Below are positions 25,921-35,430 of a stretch of 64,000 bases of DNA, piece by piece. This DNA is from CAVTWY01 sp963738575 (GTDB lineage Bacteria > Pseudomonadota > Gammaproteobacteria > Burkholderiales > Burkholderiaceae_C). The stretch spans positions 1,302,001-1,366,000 of the forward strand of contig CAVTWY010000004.1 of the NCBI GenBank assembly GCA_963738575.1, given 5' to 3'. The position numbers and the translations under genes were made by a program. The notes beneath the pieces were generated by a model. The model did not search any database. It worked only from the letters and a program-made list of their open reading frames with translations, and was not told the DNA's origin. Position 1 is the first letter of the stretch; each line of letters begins with the position of its first letter.

Positions 25921-27453
25921 ATGTCCACGCTTCAACAACGGCTCGATGCCCTGGGTGCCCAACGCTTGCTCGCCATGCGCTGTGGCGTTGAAAAAGAAAG
26001 CCTGCGCGCGCAAGCCGACGGCAAACTTGCGCTCACGCCGCACCCAATCGCCTTGGGCTCGGCCCTTACACACCCCAACATCACCACCGATTTCAGCGAG
26101 TCGCAAGTGGAGCTGGTGTCGGGCGTGCATGCCCACGCGCAGGCTTGCGTGCAAGAGCTAACGCAAATTCACCAGGCCGTTTACAGGGCGCTGGGTGACG
26201 ACATGCTGTGGGTGGCCAGCATGCCGTGCATGCTGCCGCCAGACGAGACCATCCCCATCGGCCGCTACGGCCGGTCCAACATCGGGCGCGCCAAAAGTGT
26301 GTACCGCATGGGCTTGGCGCACCGCTATGGGCGCCGCATGCAAACCATTTCGGGCATCCACTACAACTGGTCACTGCCGGGGCTCAGCAGCGACGAGTAC
26401 TTTGCATTGATCCGCAACTTTCGGCGTCACTCGTTCGTGTTGCTCGCGTTGTTTGGCGCGTCACCCGCTGCCTGCTCAAGCTTTGTGGAAGGCCGCGACC
26501 ATGGCTTGCAGCCGCTGGGCGAGGGGACGGTGCATTTGCCGTACGCAACCTCGCTTCGCATGGGGCGTTTGGGGTACCAAAGCGACGCGCAAGCTGCGCT
26601 GGCCGTGAGCTACAACAGCCTTGAAGATTACGCCGGTTCTTTGGAGGGGGCGCTGACCCGCCCACATCCACCTTACGAGCAATTGGGTGTGCGCAACTTG
26701 GGTGGTGAGTACAACCAACTCGCCACCAGCTTGCTGCAAATCGAGAACGAGTTTTACGGCACGATCCGTCCTAAACGTGTGATTCAGCAGGGGGAACGCC
26801 CGCTGCACGCGATGCGCACGCGCGGTGTCGAATACGTTGAGGTGCGCTGCATGGATCTTGACCCGTTCGAGCCGGTGGGCATCGGTGCCAACACCATGCG
26901 GGTGCTCGATCTATTCTTGCTGCATTGCCTGCTCAGTGACAGTCCACCCGACTCACCCGGTGAAATCGCGCGGTTGGCACGCAACCAGCACCGAGCTGCT
27001 GGGCAGGGCCGAGACCCGTCCCTGCGCTTGTCACGCGGCAACGCCGAGGTGCTGCTCACCGATTGGGCTCGCGAAGTGCTTGAAGGTTGCGTCCCCATCG
27101 CTGACACGCTGGACGCAGCGCGCAGCGGCATGGTCGACGGTGGAGGCTACCAAGCCGCGCTTGCCGACACACTGGCGCTGCTGGATGCGCCCGCGCAATG
27201 GCCGTCGGGGCGGGTGTTGGACGCGATGGCGCGCGAGCATCAGAAGTCGTTTTCGGCTTTCATTCGTGCCCAATCCCAGGCCACCAAAAAGTCGTTGCTT
27301 GCATTGCCTTTTGCCCCTGATGTGGCGGCATCTCTGGACGCTTTGGCGCGCGAGTCGATCGACAAACAACGCCGCATCGAAGCGGCCGACGTGGTGTCGT
27401 TTGAGGCTTGGCGACAAGAATACCTGGCGCCAGAAAAGCTCGTGGGCGCTTGA
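25921..27453 (+). CDS. gshA: Glutamate-cysteine ligase (E. coli type)
   Basis: First enzyme of glutathione synthesis, joining glutamate and cysteine with ATP in the cytoplasm. 510 residues, usual for the class I enzyme. Conserved stretches are VEKESLR near the N-terminus, TDFSESQVELVSG, IGRYGRSNIGRAKSVYR, MQTISGIHYNWS, and VEVRCMDLDPFEPVGI. ATG at 25921 gives the family N-terminus (STLQQRL); a GTG at 25891 is in frame. It lies 140 bp after rnpB and converges with the sugar operon. Confidence 0.9.
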   Translation: MSTLQQRLDALGAQRLLAMRCGVEKESLRAQADGKLALTPHPIALGSALTHPNITTDFSESQVELVSGVHAHAQACVQELTQIHQAVYRALGDDMLWVASMPCMLPPDETIPIGRYGRSNIGRAKSVYRMGLAHRYGRRMQTISGIHYNWSLPGLSSDEYFALIRNFRRHSFVLLALFGASPAACSSFVEGRDHGLQPLGEGTVHLPYATSLRMGRLGYQSDAQAALAVSYNSLEDYAGSLEGALTRPHPPYEQLGVRNLGGEYNQLATSLLQIENEFYGTIRPKRVIQQGERPLHAMRTRGVEYVEVRCMDLDPFEPVGIGANTMRVLDLFLLHCLLSDSPPDSPGEIARLARNQHRAAGQGRDPSLRLSRGNAEVLLTDWAREVLEGCVPIADTLDAARSGMVDGGGYQAALADTLALLDAPAQWPSGRVLDAMAREHQKSFSAFIRAQSQATKKSLLALPFAPDVAASLDALARESIDKQRRIEAADVVSFEAWRQEYLAPEKLVGA

Positions 27454-27487
27454 CCGACGTGTCGATGTTGAATGGCTCTGGCCAGGG

Positions 27488-28270
27488 TCAGGAGATGACC
27501 GACTGCTGCGCAATGCCCGCGTCCACCAGCATGTGTTGCCCTGTCATGCCGTTGGAGTCGTCGGCGGCCAAGAACAAGGTGGCACGTGCGACGTGGCCGG
27601 GGTCGAGGCGCACTTTCAAGCACTGTGCATCCAAGAATGCCTGATCGGCGGCCGGGTCACGGTGCAAGGTGGTTTGCCGATCGGTGACGATCGCACCAGG
27701 CACGAGCGCGTTGACACGAATGTTTCTTGCCCCGAGCTCGCGTGCCAGTGTGCGTGTCAAGCCCAAAATGCCGGCCTTGGCGGTGGTGTAGCCCACCAAG
27801 TTGGGCCGTCCGCGCATCCAACTGACAGAGCCCATGTTGACAATGCTGCCACATCCTGCTTGGGCCATGCCAGGTGCCACGGCTTGGATGGCGAAGAAGT
27901 AGTGCTTGAGGTTGAGTGCCATGCGATCGTCCCAGAACTCGCTTGTCACGTCCTCCATGGCGTGCCTGTCATCGCGGCCGGCGTTGTTGATCAAGACCTG
28001 AACGGCCCCCACGTCCTTGGCAACGGTTGCCAGCAGCGATTGGTAGGCCGTGGTGTCTCGCACGTCACAAGCGCCATACCAAGGGGCCGGGTGGCCCGCA
28101 TCGGTGCATGACTTGATCAAAGCGTCACCGCCGCCTGCTTTGGTGCCACAAAAGGCCACCTGAGAACCTTGCGCCGCAAAGGCACGCACCAACTCAGCAC
28201 CAATGCCCGAGCTGCCGCCCGAGATGAACACCACCCGTTGGTTCAGCGATGCGTATCGTGTGTAGTCCAT
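27488..28270 (-). CDS. SDR-family dehydrogenase, probable sugar 1-dehydrogenase
   Basis: 260-residue short-chain dehydrogenase. Cofactor motif GGSSGIG at about residues 18-24, NNAG at about 95, and a catalytic Ser (GSVSW) with YTTAK. ATG at 28270 is the natural start; the longer frame overlaps the lactonase gene. Last gene of the ten-gene operon and directly after the lactonase, so it probably oxidises the imported aldose to its lactone. Oxidation of a 2-keto-3-deoxy acid is the alternative. The sugar is unknown. Confidence 0.8.
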   Translation of the reverse strand: MDYTRYASLNQRVVFISGGSSGIGAELVRAFAAQGSQVAFCGTKAGGGDALIKSCTDAGHPAPWYGACDVRDTTAYQSLLATVAKDVGAVQVLINNAGRDDRHAMEDVTSEFWDDRMALNLKHYFFAIQAVAPGMAQAGCGSIVNMGSVSWMRGRPNLVGYTTAKAGILGLTRTLARELGARNIRVNALVPGAIVTDRQTTLHRDPAADQAFLDAQCLKVRLDPGHVARATLFLAADDSNGMTGQHMLVDAGIAQQSVIS

Positions 28271-28274
28271 GCGT

Positions 28275-29186
28275 TCAAAGAGAGACCGTGTTGGCGGGCA
28301 GGCCCGGGACGTCAACGCGTGTGTGCAGCACGCAACCCGCCAGTGGTTCTTGCGCCAGCTCATCAGCTGGCCTCTTTTCGCGTGACGTGGTGATGTAGAG
28401 CGTTTTCAGATCGGGGCCACCCAAGCACGGCATCGTGGGGCAGCGCACGGGCAATTTAATTTCGTGCGTGACGCTGCCGTCGGGGGCGATGCGCAGCACC
28501 CTTGCGCCTTCAAACATCGCGGCCCAGTAGCCCCCCTCGGCGTCCATCGCTGCACCGTCCGGGCGACCTCGGTAGGCCTTCAAGGGTTCTTCTGCAACCT
28601 TGCTGGGGAACTGCGCAAACACCCGTTGGCGGCTGAGACTTCCTCGTTTGGCATCAAAGTCAAACGCGTGGATCGTGTGGGTTTTGGTGTCAGCCCAGTG
28701 CATGGTCTTGGCGTCGGGGCTCCAAGCCAAACCGTTGCTCACCGTGATGTCGCCTGCCATTTTTTGGAGCTTACCTTTTTGCAAGCAGTAGAGCGACGCC
28801 AAAGCCGGCTCGCGCGGCTCATAGATGGTGCCCACCCAAAAGCGACCCTGGGGATCGGCTTTGCCGTCATTGAAGCGCTCTGTTTTTGGATCGTAGGGCA
28901 GCTCGCAGGGCAGGGGCGTGCTGGCCCCGGTGCTGGTGTCAAAACGAACCAAGCCGGTGCGCAGTGCCAGCAGCAGACCACCACCCATCAGCGGTGCGCA
29001 GCAAGCCACGTCGGCGTTGAAACTCCAGCGCCGGTGCTTGCCCGTTGCTGCGTCAAAACGATTGAGCGCCCGACCCGGAATGTCGCACCAGTACAGCACT
29101 TGCTCCACCGGGTGCCACACGGGCGACTCGCCGAGCAGACTAGGTGGCACGCCCGGCAGGGCGCTAAGCGTTGCGGCTGGCCTCAT
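28275..29186 (-). CDS. SMP-30/gluconolactonase family sugar lactonase
   Basis: 303-residue six-bladed beta-propeller, metal-dependent lactonase. Family marks are LGESPVWHP near residue 18 (Glu metal ligand), ERFNDGKADPQGRFWVGT, SNGLAWSPDAKTMHWADT and the late RPDGAAMDAEGGYWAAMFEG. ATG at 29186 overlaps the epimerase stop. It would hydrolyse the aldonolactone formed by the operon's dehydrogenase to the open acid used by the IlvD-type dehydratase. Confidence 0.85.
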   Translation of the reverse strand: MRPAATLSALPGVPPSLLGESPVWHPVEQVLYWCDIPGRALNRFDAATGKHRRWSFNADVACCAPLMGGGLLLALRTGLVRFDTSTGASTPLPCELPYDPKTERFNDGKADPQGRFWVGTIYEPREPALASLYCLQKGKLQKMAGDITVSNGLAWSPDAKTMHWADTKTHTIHAFDFDAKRGSLSRQRVFAQFPSKVAEEPLKAYRGRPDGAAMDAEGGYWAAMFEGARVLRIAPDGSVTHEIKLPVRCPTMPCLGGPDLKTLYITTSREKRPADELAQEPLAGCVLHTRVDVPGLPANTVSL

Positions 29187-30043
29187 GCGTGTGCGATGTC
29201 GAGCTGCATCCACGCCTGCGTGGTGTCGCCACTAGAAAGCTCAACCAAGCCGTTGGCCAACGGGTCAGCCATGTGGACGGCGTCGCTGGCGTGGCTGACG
29301 GGTTCGACACAAAAATAGTCACGCGTGGCCGGTGTAAAAACCACCGCGCGTGAAAGTGAGGACGTGATGCCCACCGACATCACTTCGTCGCGCACGCGAG
29401 CCATGCCGCGCCAGCCGTCGTAGCAGTGATCGGACTCAAGGTACTTCACATCGCTGTCAATGCTGTGCTGTGTGACGTGTCGCGTGGGCAGCTGTGTCTC
29501 GGGGTCGGACTCCCAGCGGCCGCTGCATTCCAGGTGGAGGCGGCTTCGCAAACGCTTTTGAAAGTAAGGGTGCCAGCCCAAGCCCACCGGCTGCGCAGCC
29601 TTGTCGGTGTTGGTCACGGTCATGCTGATGCGAAGGCCTGCAGGTGTGAGGTCAAAGCGCTGCGTGGCCTCAAAAGCAAAGGGCCAATGGTCGTTGCCAC
29701 GGTGCGCCACGTGAAGTTCGACTCGCGACTCACTTGTCAGCGTGGCGTGCCAAGGTTGTTGCCACGCCGTGCCGTGCACCGAGTGGGGGTTGTTGTCAAA
29801 GTTGGGTGCGGTGGTGTAGTCGCTGCCCTGCCAAGTAAAACGCCGATGCGCTAGGCGGTTGGAGTAGGGCACCAAAGGAAAACAACCAGACAGCCGTGAA
29901 CTCTCTAGTGCACCGGGTTCGGTGCTGCGCAACACTGGCGCAGACCCAAGCCACAAACCGGCAACGCAGCCACCCAAGTCGGGACGAAGCGCGAGGCGCA
30001 ACTCACCGGCGCGAAGTTCCATTGAGGCATTGTTTGAGTTCAT
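29183..30043 (-). CDS. Aldose 1-epimerase family protein
   Basis: 286-residue GalM-like mutarotase that would interconvert alpha and beta anomers of the imported sugar. Visible features are SGCFPLVPYSNRL near residues 50-65, HSVHGTAWQQPW (first catalytic His), VGLGWHPYFQ (second His) and FCVEPVSHASDA (catalytic Glu). ATG at 30043 has AGGA six bases upstream on the coding strand. It overlaps the lactonase gene by four bases, so the two are coupled. Confidence 0.83.
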   Translation of the reverse strand: MNSNNASMELRAGELRLALRPDLGGCVAGLWLGSAPVLRSTEPGALESSRLSGCFPLVPYSNRLAHRRFTWQGSDYTTAPNFDNNPHSVHGTAWQQPWHATLTSESRVELHVAHRGNDHWPFAFEATQRFDLTPAGLRISMTVTNTDKAAQPVGLGWHPYFQKRLRSRLHLECSGRWESDPETQLPTRHVTQHSIDSDVKYLESDHCYDGWRGMARVRDEVMSVGITSSLSRAVVFTPATRDYFCVEPVSHASDAVHMADPLANGLVELSSGDTTQAWMQLDIAHA

Positions 30044-30110
30044 CTTGATCCTGGGCATATCGCAACGTTGCGGTGCTGCATCCTACCCACAAACGAAGTT
30101 GACCCCCATT

Positions 30111-31223
30111 TCACCAGCCGGTCGGCAAGATTTCCTGCAGGGACACGACCCTTCCTTCATCGATGCTCTTGTGGGCCGCAAGGCCGGTTGCCACCGCGCG
30201 CAAGCCTTCTTCAAGCGTGATCTCGGCGGGCAATCCGTTGCGAACGGCGTCGGCAAATTTTTGGTGCTCGATGTAGCTTGCGCCAAAGTGCTGACCCAAG
30301 TACTTGATGTTGGTGTCGCGCACTTGGCGCACTGCAACGCCCTTGGCGGTTCCCGATGGTTGACCCCAAACAGCGCGCCGTCCCCAGTCTTCACGCCGCC
30401 CAAAACGCAGCACACCTGACGGCAGCAATGATTCGAGCTTGCCCGCATCGCCCACGATCACCACGTGCTCATTGTCAATGGAGTTTTCGGCAAACATGCA
30501 CAAGTCCAGGCTCGCGCGTGCACCGCTGGGGTACTCGACGATCACGTAAGCGCTGTCAAGAATGTCAGGTTGTTTGCCTTGGTAGCTTTCGTCCAAGTGG
30601 TTGACACGCTGGCCGCCCGAGGCAAAAACTCGAACGGGTTTTTCTTTCAAGATGACGTCCATCAAGTTGAAGTAGTGGCAGCACTTTTCAACCAGTGTGC
30701 CCCCGGTGTTGGCGTTGAAGCGATTCCAGTCTCCCACCTTGGGGTAAAACGGTTCGCGGTGCTCGCGAATGGCCACTTGGTGCAGGCGCCCCACAGCGCC
30801 CTCGTGCGCCATGCGGATCATCTCGGCCACCGGGGGCATGTAGCGGTACTCTTGCGCGACCCAAACGATGGCTTTGCGCCCTTGGGCGCGCTGCATCAAA
30901 TCGATGCCGTCGGCCATGGTGGTGACCAAGGGCTTCTCCACCAAAATGGGCAACGGCGATTGCAAAGCGTCCCGCAACACCGCTGCGTGGGTGAAGTTGG
31001 GGCTGGCAATGATGAGCGCGTCGCACAGACCACTGCCAAGCAAGGCAACGTGCGTGTCAAAACACGCCACATCGCCGCCCAACAGTGCCGCCGCTTGCGT
31101 CAGGCTGGTGGGTGTGGGGTCGGCCAGCGCGGTCACTTGGGCGTCACCCAGTGCGCGGATGTTTTCGATGTGCTCGCGGCCCATGCTGCCGCAACCAATG
31201 ATGCCGTAACGAATCTTTTGCAT
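30111..31223 (-). CDS. Gfo/Idh/MocA-family NAD(P) oxidoreductase
   Basis: 370-residue oxidoreductase. The N-terminal Rossmann motif YGIIGCGSMGREH (residues 5-17) and the EKPL sequence near residue 96 define the family; the C-terminal half is the substrate domain with GTLVEKCCHYFNL. ATG at 31223 is preferred to the GTG at 31232, which has no room for a ribosome site. It lies between the ABC permeases and the epimerase. It could be the sugar 1-dehydrogenase of the pathway or a side-chain-processing enzyme; the SDR gene is the competing candidate. Confidence 0.8.
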   Translation of the reverse strand: MQKIRYGIIGCGSMGREHIENIRALGDAQVTALADPTPTSLTQAAALLGGDVACFDTHVALLGSGLCDALIIASPNFTHAAVLRDALQSPLPILVEKPLVTTMADGIDLMQRAQGRKAIVWVAQEYRYMPPVAEMIRMAHEGAVGRLHQVAIREHREPFYPKVGDWNRFNANTGGTLVEKCCHYFNLMDVILKEKPVRVFASGGQRVNHLDESYQGKQPDILDSAYVIVEYPSGARASLDLCMFAENSIDNEHVVIVGDAGKLESLLPSGVLRFGRREDWGRRAVWGQPSGTAKGVAVRQVRDTNIKYLGQHFGASYIEHQKFADAVRNGLPAEITLEEGLRAVATGLAAHKSIDEGRVVSLQEILPTGW

Positions 31224-31241
31224 GCTGCTCACGTCCCGAAT

Positions 31242-32072
31242 TTACCCTTTGAGCCCACCTTGGGTCAGCCCACCCACCACACGCTCTTGAAAGATCGCTA
31301 TCAGCACTGCCACAGGCACGATGGCCACGATCAGGGCCGCCGAAATGATGGGCCACGGAAAAGTGAATTCACCTTGGTAGAGTGTGATGCCCACCGGCAC
31401 GGTGCGCATCGCGGCGCTTGAATTGAGCGACAGGGCGAGCAAAAATTCGTCCCAAGCATTGACGAAAGCCAAGATGCCGGCGGTGAATACCCCGGGGGCC
31501 GCCAGCGGCACGACCACGCGCCACAGGGCGCCCAAGCGGGTGCAGCCGTCAATCATGGCAGCGTTTTCAAGGTCTTTGGGAATGCTCTGGAAGAAGCTCA
31601 CCAACACCAACGTGCACACCGGCAAATTCAGCACCACGTAGGGCAGCACCAACGCGGTGTAGGTGTTCAGCAGGCCCAAGGCGCGCATCGTCTCAAATAT
31701 TGGCACCAGCAAGGTCACCAGCGGAAACATGCTGGACGCGACGATGCACGTGAGGATCAATTGCCTGCGCTTGAGATTCAAGCGTGCGATGGCGTAAGCG
31801 GCCAGCGCCGCCACGAGCAGTGAGGCCACTGTGGACAGCAGCGCCACCGCAAAGCTGTTGCCCAGGTACTTGAGCAAGGGCTGGTCGGTAAACGCCTGCA
31901 CGTAGTTGGACATCGTGGGGTTCACGGGCCAGTAGGTGATGGGTTTGCTGACCAGCTCGGCCTCGGTCTTGATCGATGTCAGCAAGATCCACAACGCGGG
32001 AAAAAAGCCGTTGAAAACCACGATGGCGGCGGCCATCCAGCGCAGCATCTTGCTGTCAAAAATGGACGTCAT
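31242..32072 (-). CDS. Sugar ABC transporter permease (MalG/carbohydrate CUT1 type)
   Basis: 276-residue inner-membrane permease with six hydrophobic segments and the EAA loop near residues 165-190 (ENAAMIDGCTRLGALWRVVVPLAAPG). ATG at 32072 overlaps the end of the preceding permease gene by four bases. It forms the transport channel with that protein and receives sugar from the family 1 binding protein. Confidence 0.88.
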   Translation of the reverse strand: MTSIFDSKMLRWMAAAIVVFNGFFPALWILLTSIKTEAELVSKPITYWPVNPTMSNYVQAFTDQPLLKYLGNSFAVALLSTVASLLVAALAAYAIARLNLKRRQLILTCIVASSMFPLVTLLVPIFETMRALGLLNTYTALVLPYVVLNLPVCTLVLVSFFQSIPKDLENAAMIDGCTRLGALWRVVVPLAAPGVFTAGILAFVNAWDEFLLALSLNSSAAMRTVPVGITLYQGEFTFPWPIISAALIVAIVPVAVLIAIFQERVVGGLTQGGLKG

Positions 32073-32977
32073 GCGTTGCGCCCGATGCGTCGCAGGTACA
32101 CGCCGGTGACGGCCAGCGACAACAAGAACATGAAGACGGCGAGGGTGGAGCCGTAGCCCACGTCGAGGTAATCGATGGTGGTTTTGTGAATCAGCATGGC
32201 CAGCGTTTCGGTGCTGTTTCCGGGGCCGCCTTTGGTCATCGTGTAGGGGATGTCAAAGGTCTGCAAGGCGGTGATGGTGCGAAAGATCAAGGCCACCAGG
32301 ATGGACGGCATCAGCATGGGGATGGTGATCTGCCAAAATTGTTGCCAGTGGCTGGCGCCATCCACTTCAGCGGCTTCGTACAAAGACTTGGGGATCATTT
32401 GCAGACCCGCCAACAGAATCAACGCCATGAAAGAGCTGCTCTTCCAGATGATGGTGAGGCAAATGGCGGCAAAGGCCCATTGAGGCCGCAGCAGCCACAT
32501 GGTGGGGTCACCCCCGGGGGCCGAGAAGCGCCGAACGACGTCGTTGACGACACCGTACTCGGTGTGAAAGAACCAGGCAAAGATCAAACCGGCAAACGAC
32601 AGCGGAAGCGCCCAAGGCAGCAGCAGCGCCAGCCGCACGGGCCACTTGCGTTTGAAGGGTAGGTTGGCCAGCATCGCCAGCCCCAAACCCACCACCAGGG
32701 CACCCGGCACGGTGATGAAAACGATCAACACGGTGTTTTTGGTCGCGTTCCAAAAGTCGGCGTCTTTCAAGACCAGCGCGTAGTTCTCCAGGCCCACGAA
32801 CTTGAAGCCTCCCGAGCCACCCGACAGGCGAAGGTCAAAAAAGCTGTTGAAAATTAACTTGCCAATCGGGTAGACGACGATCAGCGCCAGCAACAGGAAG
32901 GCAGGCAACAGCAGCAAGAACCCGAGCGTCTTTTCGCTCGGGTCTTGCAGTTTTTGCCACAGGCTTGTTTGGCCCAT
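32069..32977 (-). CDS. Sugar ABC transporter permease (MalF/CUT1 type)
   Basis: 302-residue inner-membrane permease with about six membrane spans. The EAA loop (YEAAEVDGASHWQQFWQITIP) is near residues 195-215. It starts at 32977, 26 bp after the binding-protein stop, and overlaps the second permease gene, as is usual in CUT1 operons. Confidence 0.88.
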   Translation of the reverse strand: MGQTSLWQKLQDPSEKTLGFLLLLPAFLLLALIVVYPIGKLIFNSFFDLRLSGGSGGFKFVGLENYALVLKDADFWNATKNTVLIVFITVPGALVVGLGLAMLANLPFKRKWPVRLALLLPWALPLSFAGLIFAWFFHTEYGVVNDVVRRFSAPGGDPTMWLLRPQWAFAAICLTIIWKSSSFMALILLAGLQMIPKSLYEAAEVDGASHWQQFWQITIPMLMPSILVALIFRTITALQTFDIPYTMTKGGPGNSTETLAMLIHKTTIDYLDVGYGSTLAVFMFLLSLAVTGVYLRRIGRNA

Positions 32978-33002
32978 GCCGGGGGCTCGTTGGGTTGCCC
33001 GC

Positions 33003-34280
33003 TCAGCGCATCACGCGTGCCAATCGCGAGCTGATTTCTTCAACACCTTCTTCGGGCTTCTTGGTGCGCGCCAGCACGGCACTGGTGGTGGTGCGGATCA
33101 CGTCGCTCACCTGGCCGTACTCTTTGCTCATGGGGCGGCTCTTGCCCGCAATCACGACGTTGGCCGCATCCTTGAACCAAGGCGCGTTTTTGAGCACATC
33201 AGCGTCGGTGTAGACGCTTTGGTACACCGGCAACAACGAGCCCTCGACCGCCAAGAACTTGCTTGCCTCAGGGCTGGCCATGAACTTCACGAGCGCTGCG
33301 GACGCTGCCTTGCTCTTGGAGAACGCACTCACGGCCCATTGCCATCCACCCACGCAGGTGGCGCTCTTGCCGCCTGCCATGGCGGGCAAGGGCATCACAC
33401 CCACCTTGCCTTGCACAGTGGAGTCTTTGTCGTCTTTGAAACGGTCCCAAGCAAAGCCCCAATTGATGGCAAAAATCACCTGACCGGCTTTGAACTCGTT
33501 CACGGTGTCGGGTGTCTTGACTTCGGCCACGTTTTTCTTGATCACCCCTTGGTCAACCATTGACAGCCATTGCTGTAGGCCTTTGGTGGCGGCAGGCTTG
33601 TCGAGCGTCATCTTGCCGCTGGCGTCGTTGAAGTCTTTGCCTTGGCCCCAGTACGGCAGCAAGAAGGTGCAAACGGCGCCTTCGATGGGCGCCCCTTGGA
33701 TCGACAGACCCTGCAAATTGGGGTTGCCCTCGGCCGTTTGAATCTTCTTGGATGCGGCGGCCAGCTCGTCCCAAGTCTTGGGCTCGGCAACACCGTGCTT
33801 GGCCAGCAGGTCTTTGCGGTAGTACATGAACATCGCGTCGGCAAACGCCGGCATGGCTGCGATTTTGCCGTCCACGATGTTGGACGACCCGTAAACCGGC
33901 AGGTAGGGCTTCATGGCCGTGACAGAGTCACCCATGTAGGCATCAAGCGGTTCGAGCCAGCCGGCGCCAAAATACTGTGCTGGGTTGACGATGTCAATCA
34001 TGTAGATGTCAATCGCGGTGTCCTTGGCGTTGAGCACCGTGCTGAGGTACTGGCGCTGCAACTCGCTGGTGGCGCCACCCGTCTCGATGTCGATCTTGAC
34101 GTTGGGGTTCTTGGCCTGGTATTGGTCAAACAGCTTGCGCATCAAATCGGGGCGCTGGTTGGTGCCCCCCGAAAAAACACGCAGCGTGGTTTGTTGGGCA
34201 TAAGCGCTGGTGGCACTGGCAAGGCCGGCCACGATGGCCACAGCGGTGGCAAGGGCCGTGAAGGCGGAGCGACGGATCAT
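33003..34280 (-). CDS. Sugar ABC transporter substrate-binding protein (family 1)
   Basis: Periplasmic receptor of 425 residues with a clear signal peptide ending near SAYAQQ (residue 30). ATG at 34280 has AGGAG on the coding strand; the open frame continues upstream to 34328. Typical features are the N-terminal TTLRVFSGGTNQRPDL and FADAMFMYYRKDLLAKHG in the middle. It lies next to two CUT1 permeases and a (frameshifted) ATPase. The ligand is unknown; the operon implies a pentose, hexose or related sugar. Confidence 0.87.
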   Translation of the reverse strand: MIRRSAFTALATAVAIVAGLASATSAYAQQTTLRVFSGGTNQRPDLMRKLFDQYQAKNPNVKIDIETGGATSELQRQYLSTVLNAKDTAIDIYMIDIVNPAQYFGAGWLEPLDAYMGDSVTAMKPYLPVYGSSNIVDGKIAAMPAFADAMFMYYRKDLLAKHGVAEPKTWDELAAASKKIQTAEGNPNLQGLSIQGAPIEGAVCTFLLPYWGQGKDFNDASGKMTLDKPAATKGLQQWLSMVDQGVIKKNVAEVKTPDTVNEFKAGQVIFAINWGFAWDRFKDDKDSTVQGKVGVMPLPAMAGGKSATCVGGWQWAVSAFSKSKAASAALVKFMASPEASKFLAVEGSLLPVYQSVYTDADVLKNAPWFKDAANVVIAGKSRPMSKEYGQVSDVIRTTTSAVLARTKKPEEGVEEISSRLARVMR

Positions 34281-34352
34281 GAAAGGTCTCCTTGGGGCTG
34301 ACAAAGTGGGTTGAGAACAGGGTGACAAAAAGCGTGAAGCATGCGGCTGAAG

Positions 34353-35430
34353 TTAGACAGCAACACCGCTGGCAACGTCAAACAAACGCATGTGGGTGGG
34401 GTTCAGGTGGACAGACAAACGCGATCCGATGGATTCGCGAAACGAGGCTGGACAGCGCGCCACCATGTCGCAGCCGCCCACCTTGAGCGTCACGAGGGTT
34501 TCGGCGCCCAGCGGTTCAAGCAGGGACACTTCGGCACTCAGCACTTCGTCGTCGCTGGTCAATCGCCCCAATGTGATGTTTTCGGGGCGGATGCCAAATT
34601 TCAAATCGCCTGCCTTGGGTGCTCGGGCCGCCAACGCAGCGGGCAACTTCAGTTGCGCACCGCCACCCAGCTCGGCATGACCATTGACAACCTTGCAGTC
34701 CACCAGATTCATGGGCGGTGCCCCCGTAAAGCCTGCCACGAACAAAGCTGCTGGCTGGTTGTAGATGGCATCAGGCGTGTCGTATTGCATCGTGCGTCCT
34801 GCCGACAGCACCGCGATGCGGTCGGCCATCGTCATGGCCTCGACCTGGTCGTGTGTGACGTAAATGATGGTGGCGCCCAGGCGCTGGTGCAGGCGTTTGA
34901 TCTCGCTGCGCATCTCGCCGCGCAGTTGGGCGTCTAGGTTCGAGAGCGGCTCGTCAAACAAAAAAACTTTGGGTTGGCGCACGATGGCACGCCCGATGGC
35001 GACGCGCTGACGCTGGCCACCTGATAACTGGCCAGGGCGGCGGTCCAGCATGTGGTCGATGCGCAGAAGCTTGGCGGCGTCCATCACGCGCTGCTTGATT
35101 TCGGGCTCAGGCGTGCCTGCGCAAGCGCAAACCAAATGCCATGTTGTCAAACAAGTTCTTGTGGGGGTACAAGGCGTAGTCTTGAAACACCATGGCGATG
35201 TCACGCGCTCGGGGTGGCAGGTCGTTCACCACTTGGTCGCCAATGCGAATCTCGCCACCCGTGATGGTCTCCAAGCCGGCAATCATGCGCAGCAGCGTGC
35301 TCTTGCCACAGCCCGAGGGGCCCACAAACACCACAAACTCGCCGTGTGCAATTTGCAAGTCGATGCCATGGATGACCTGCGTCTTGCCGTCGTAGCTCTT
35401 GACCACCCCCGATAACGACACGGCTGCCAT
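34353..35430 (-). pseudogene. Sugar ABC transporter ATPase (MsmX/UgpC type), interrupted by a frameshift
   Basis: The ATPase is split over two frames. From ATG at 35430 the first frame encodes Walker A (GPSGCGKST) and Q-loop (MVFQDYALYPHKN) and stops at 35107. The second frame carries LSGGQRQRVAIGRA, Walker B with DEPLSNLDAQLRGEMR, the H-loop and the TOBE-like C-terminus, ending at 34353. The protein sequence is continuous if one base is removed near 35117-35121, which would give 358 residues, normal for the family. The rest of the gene is intact, so an assembly error or very recent mutation is likely. Its start overlaps the aldolase stop. Confidence 0.85.
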
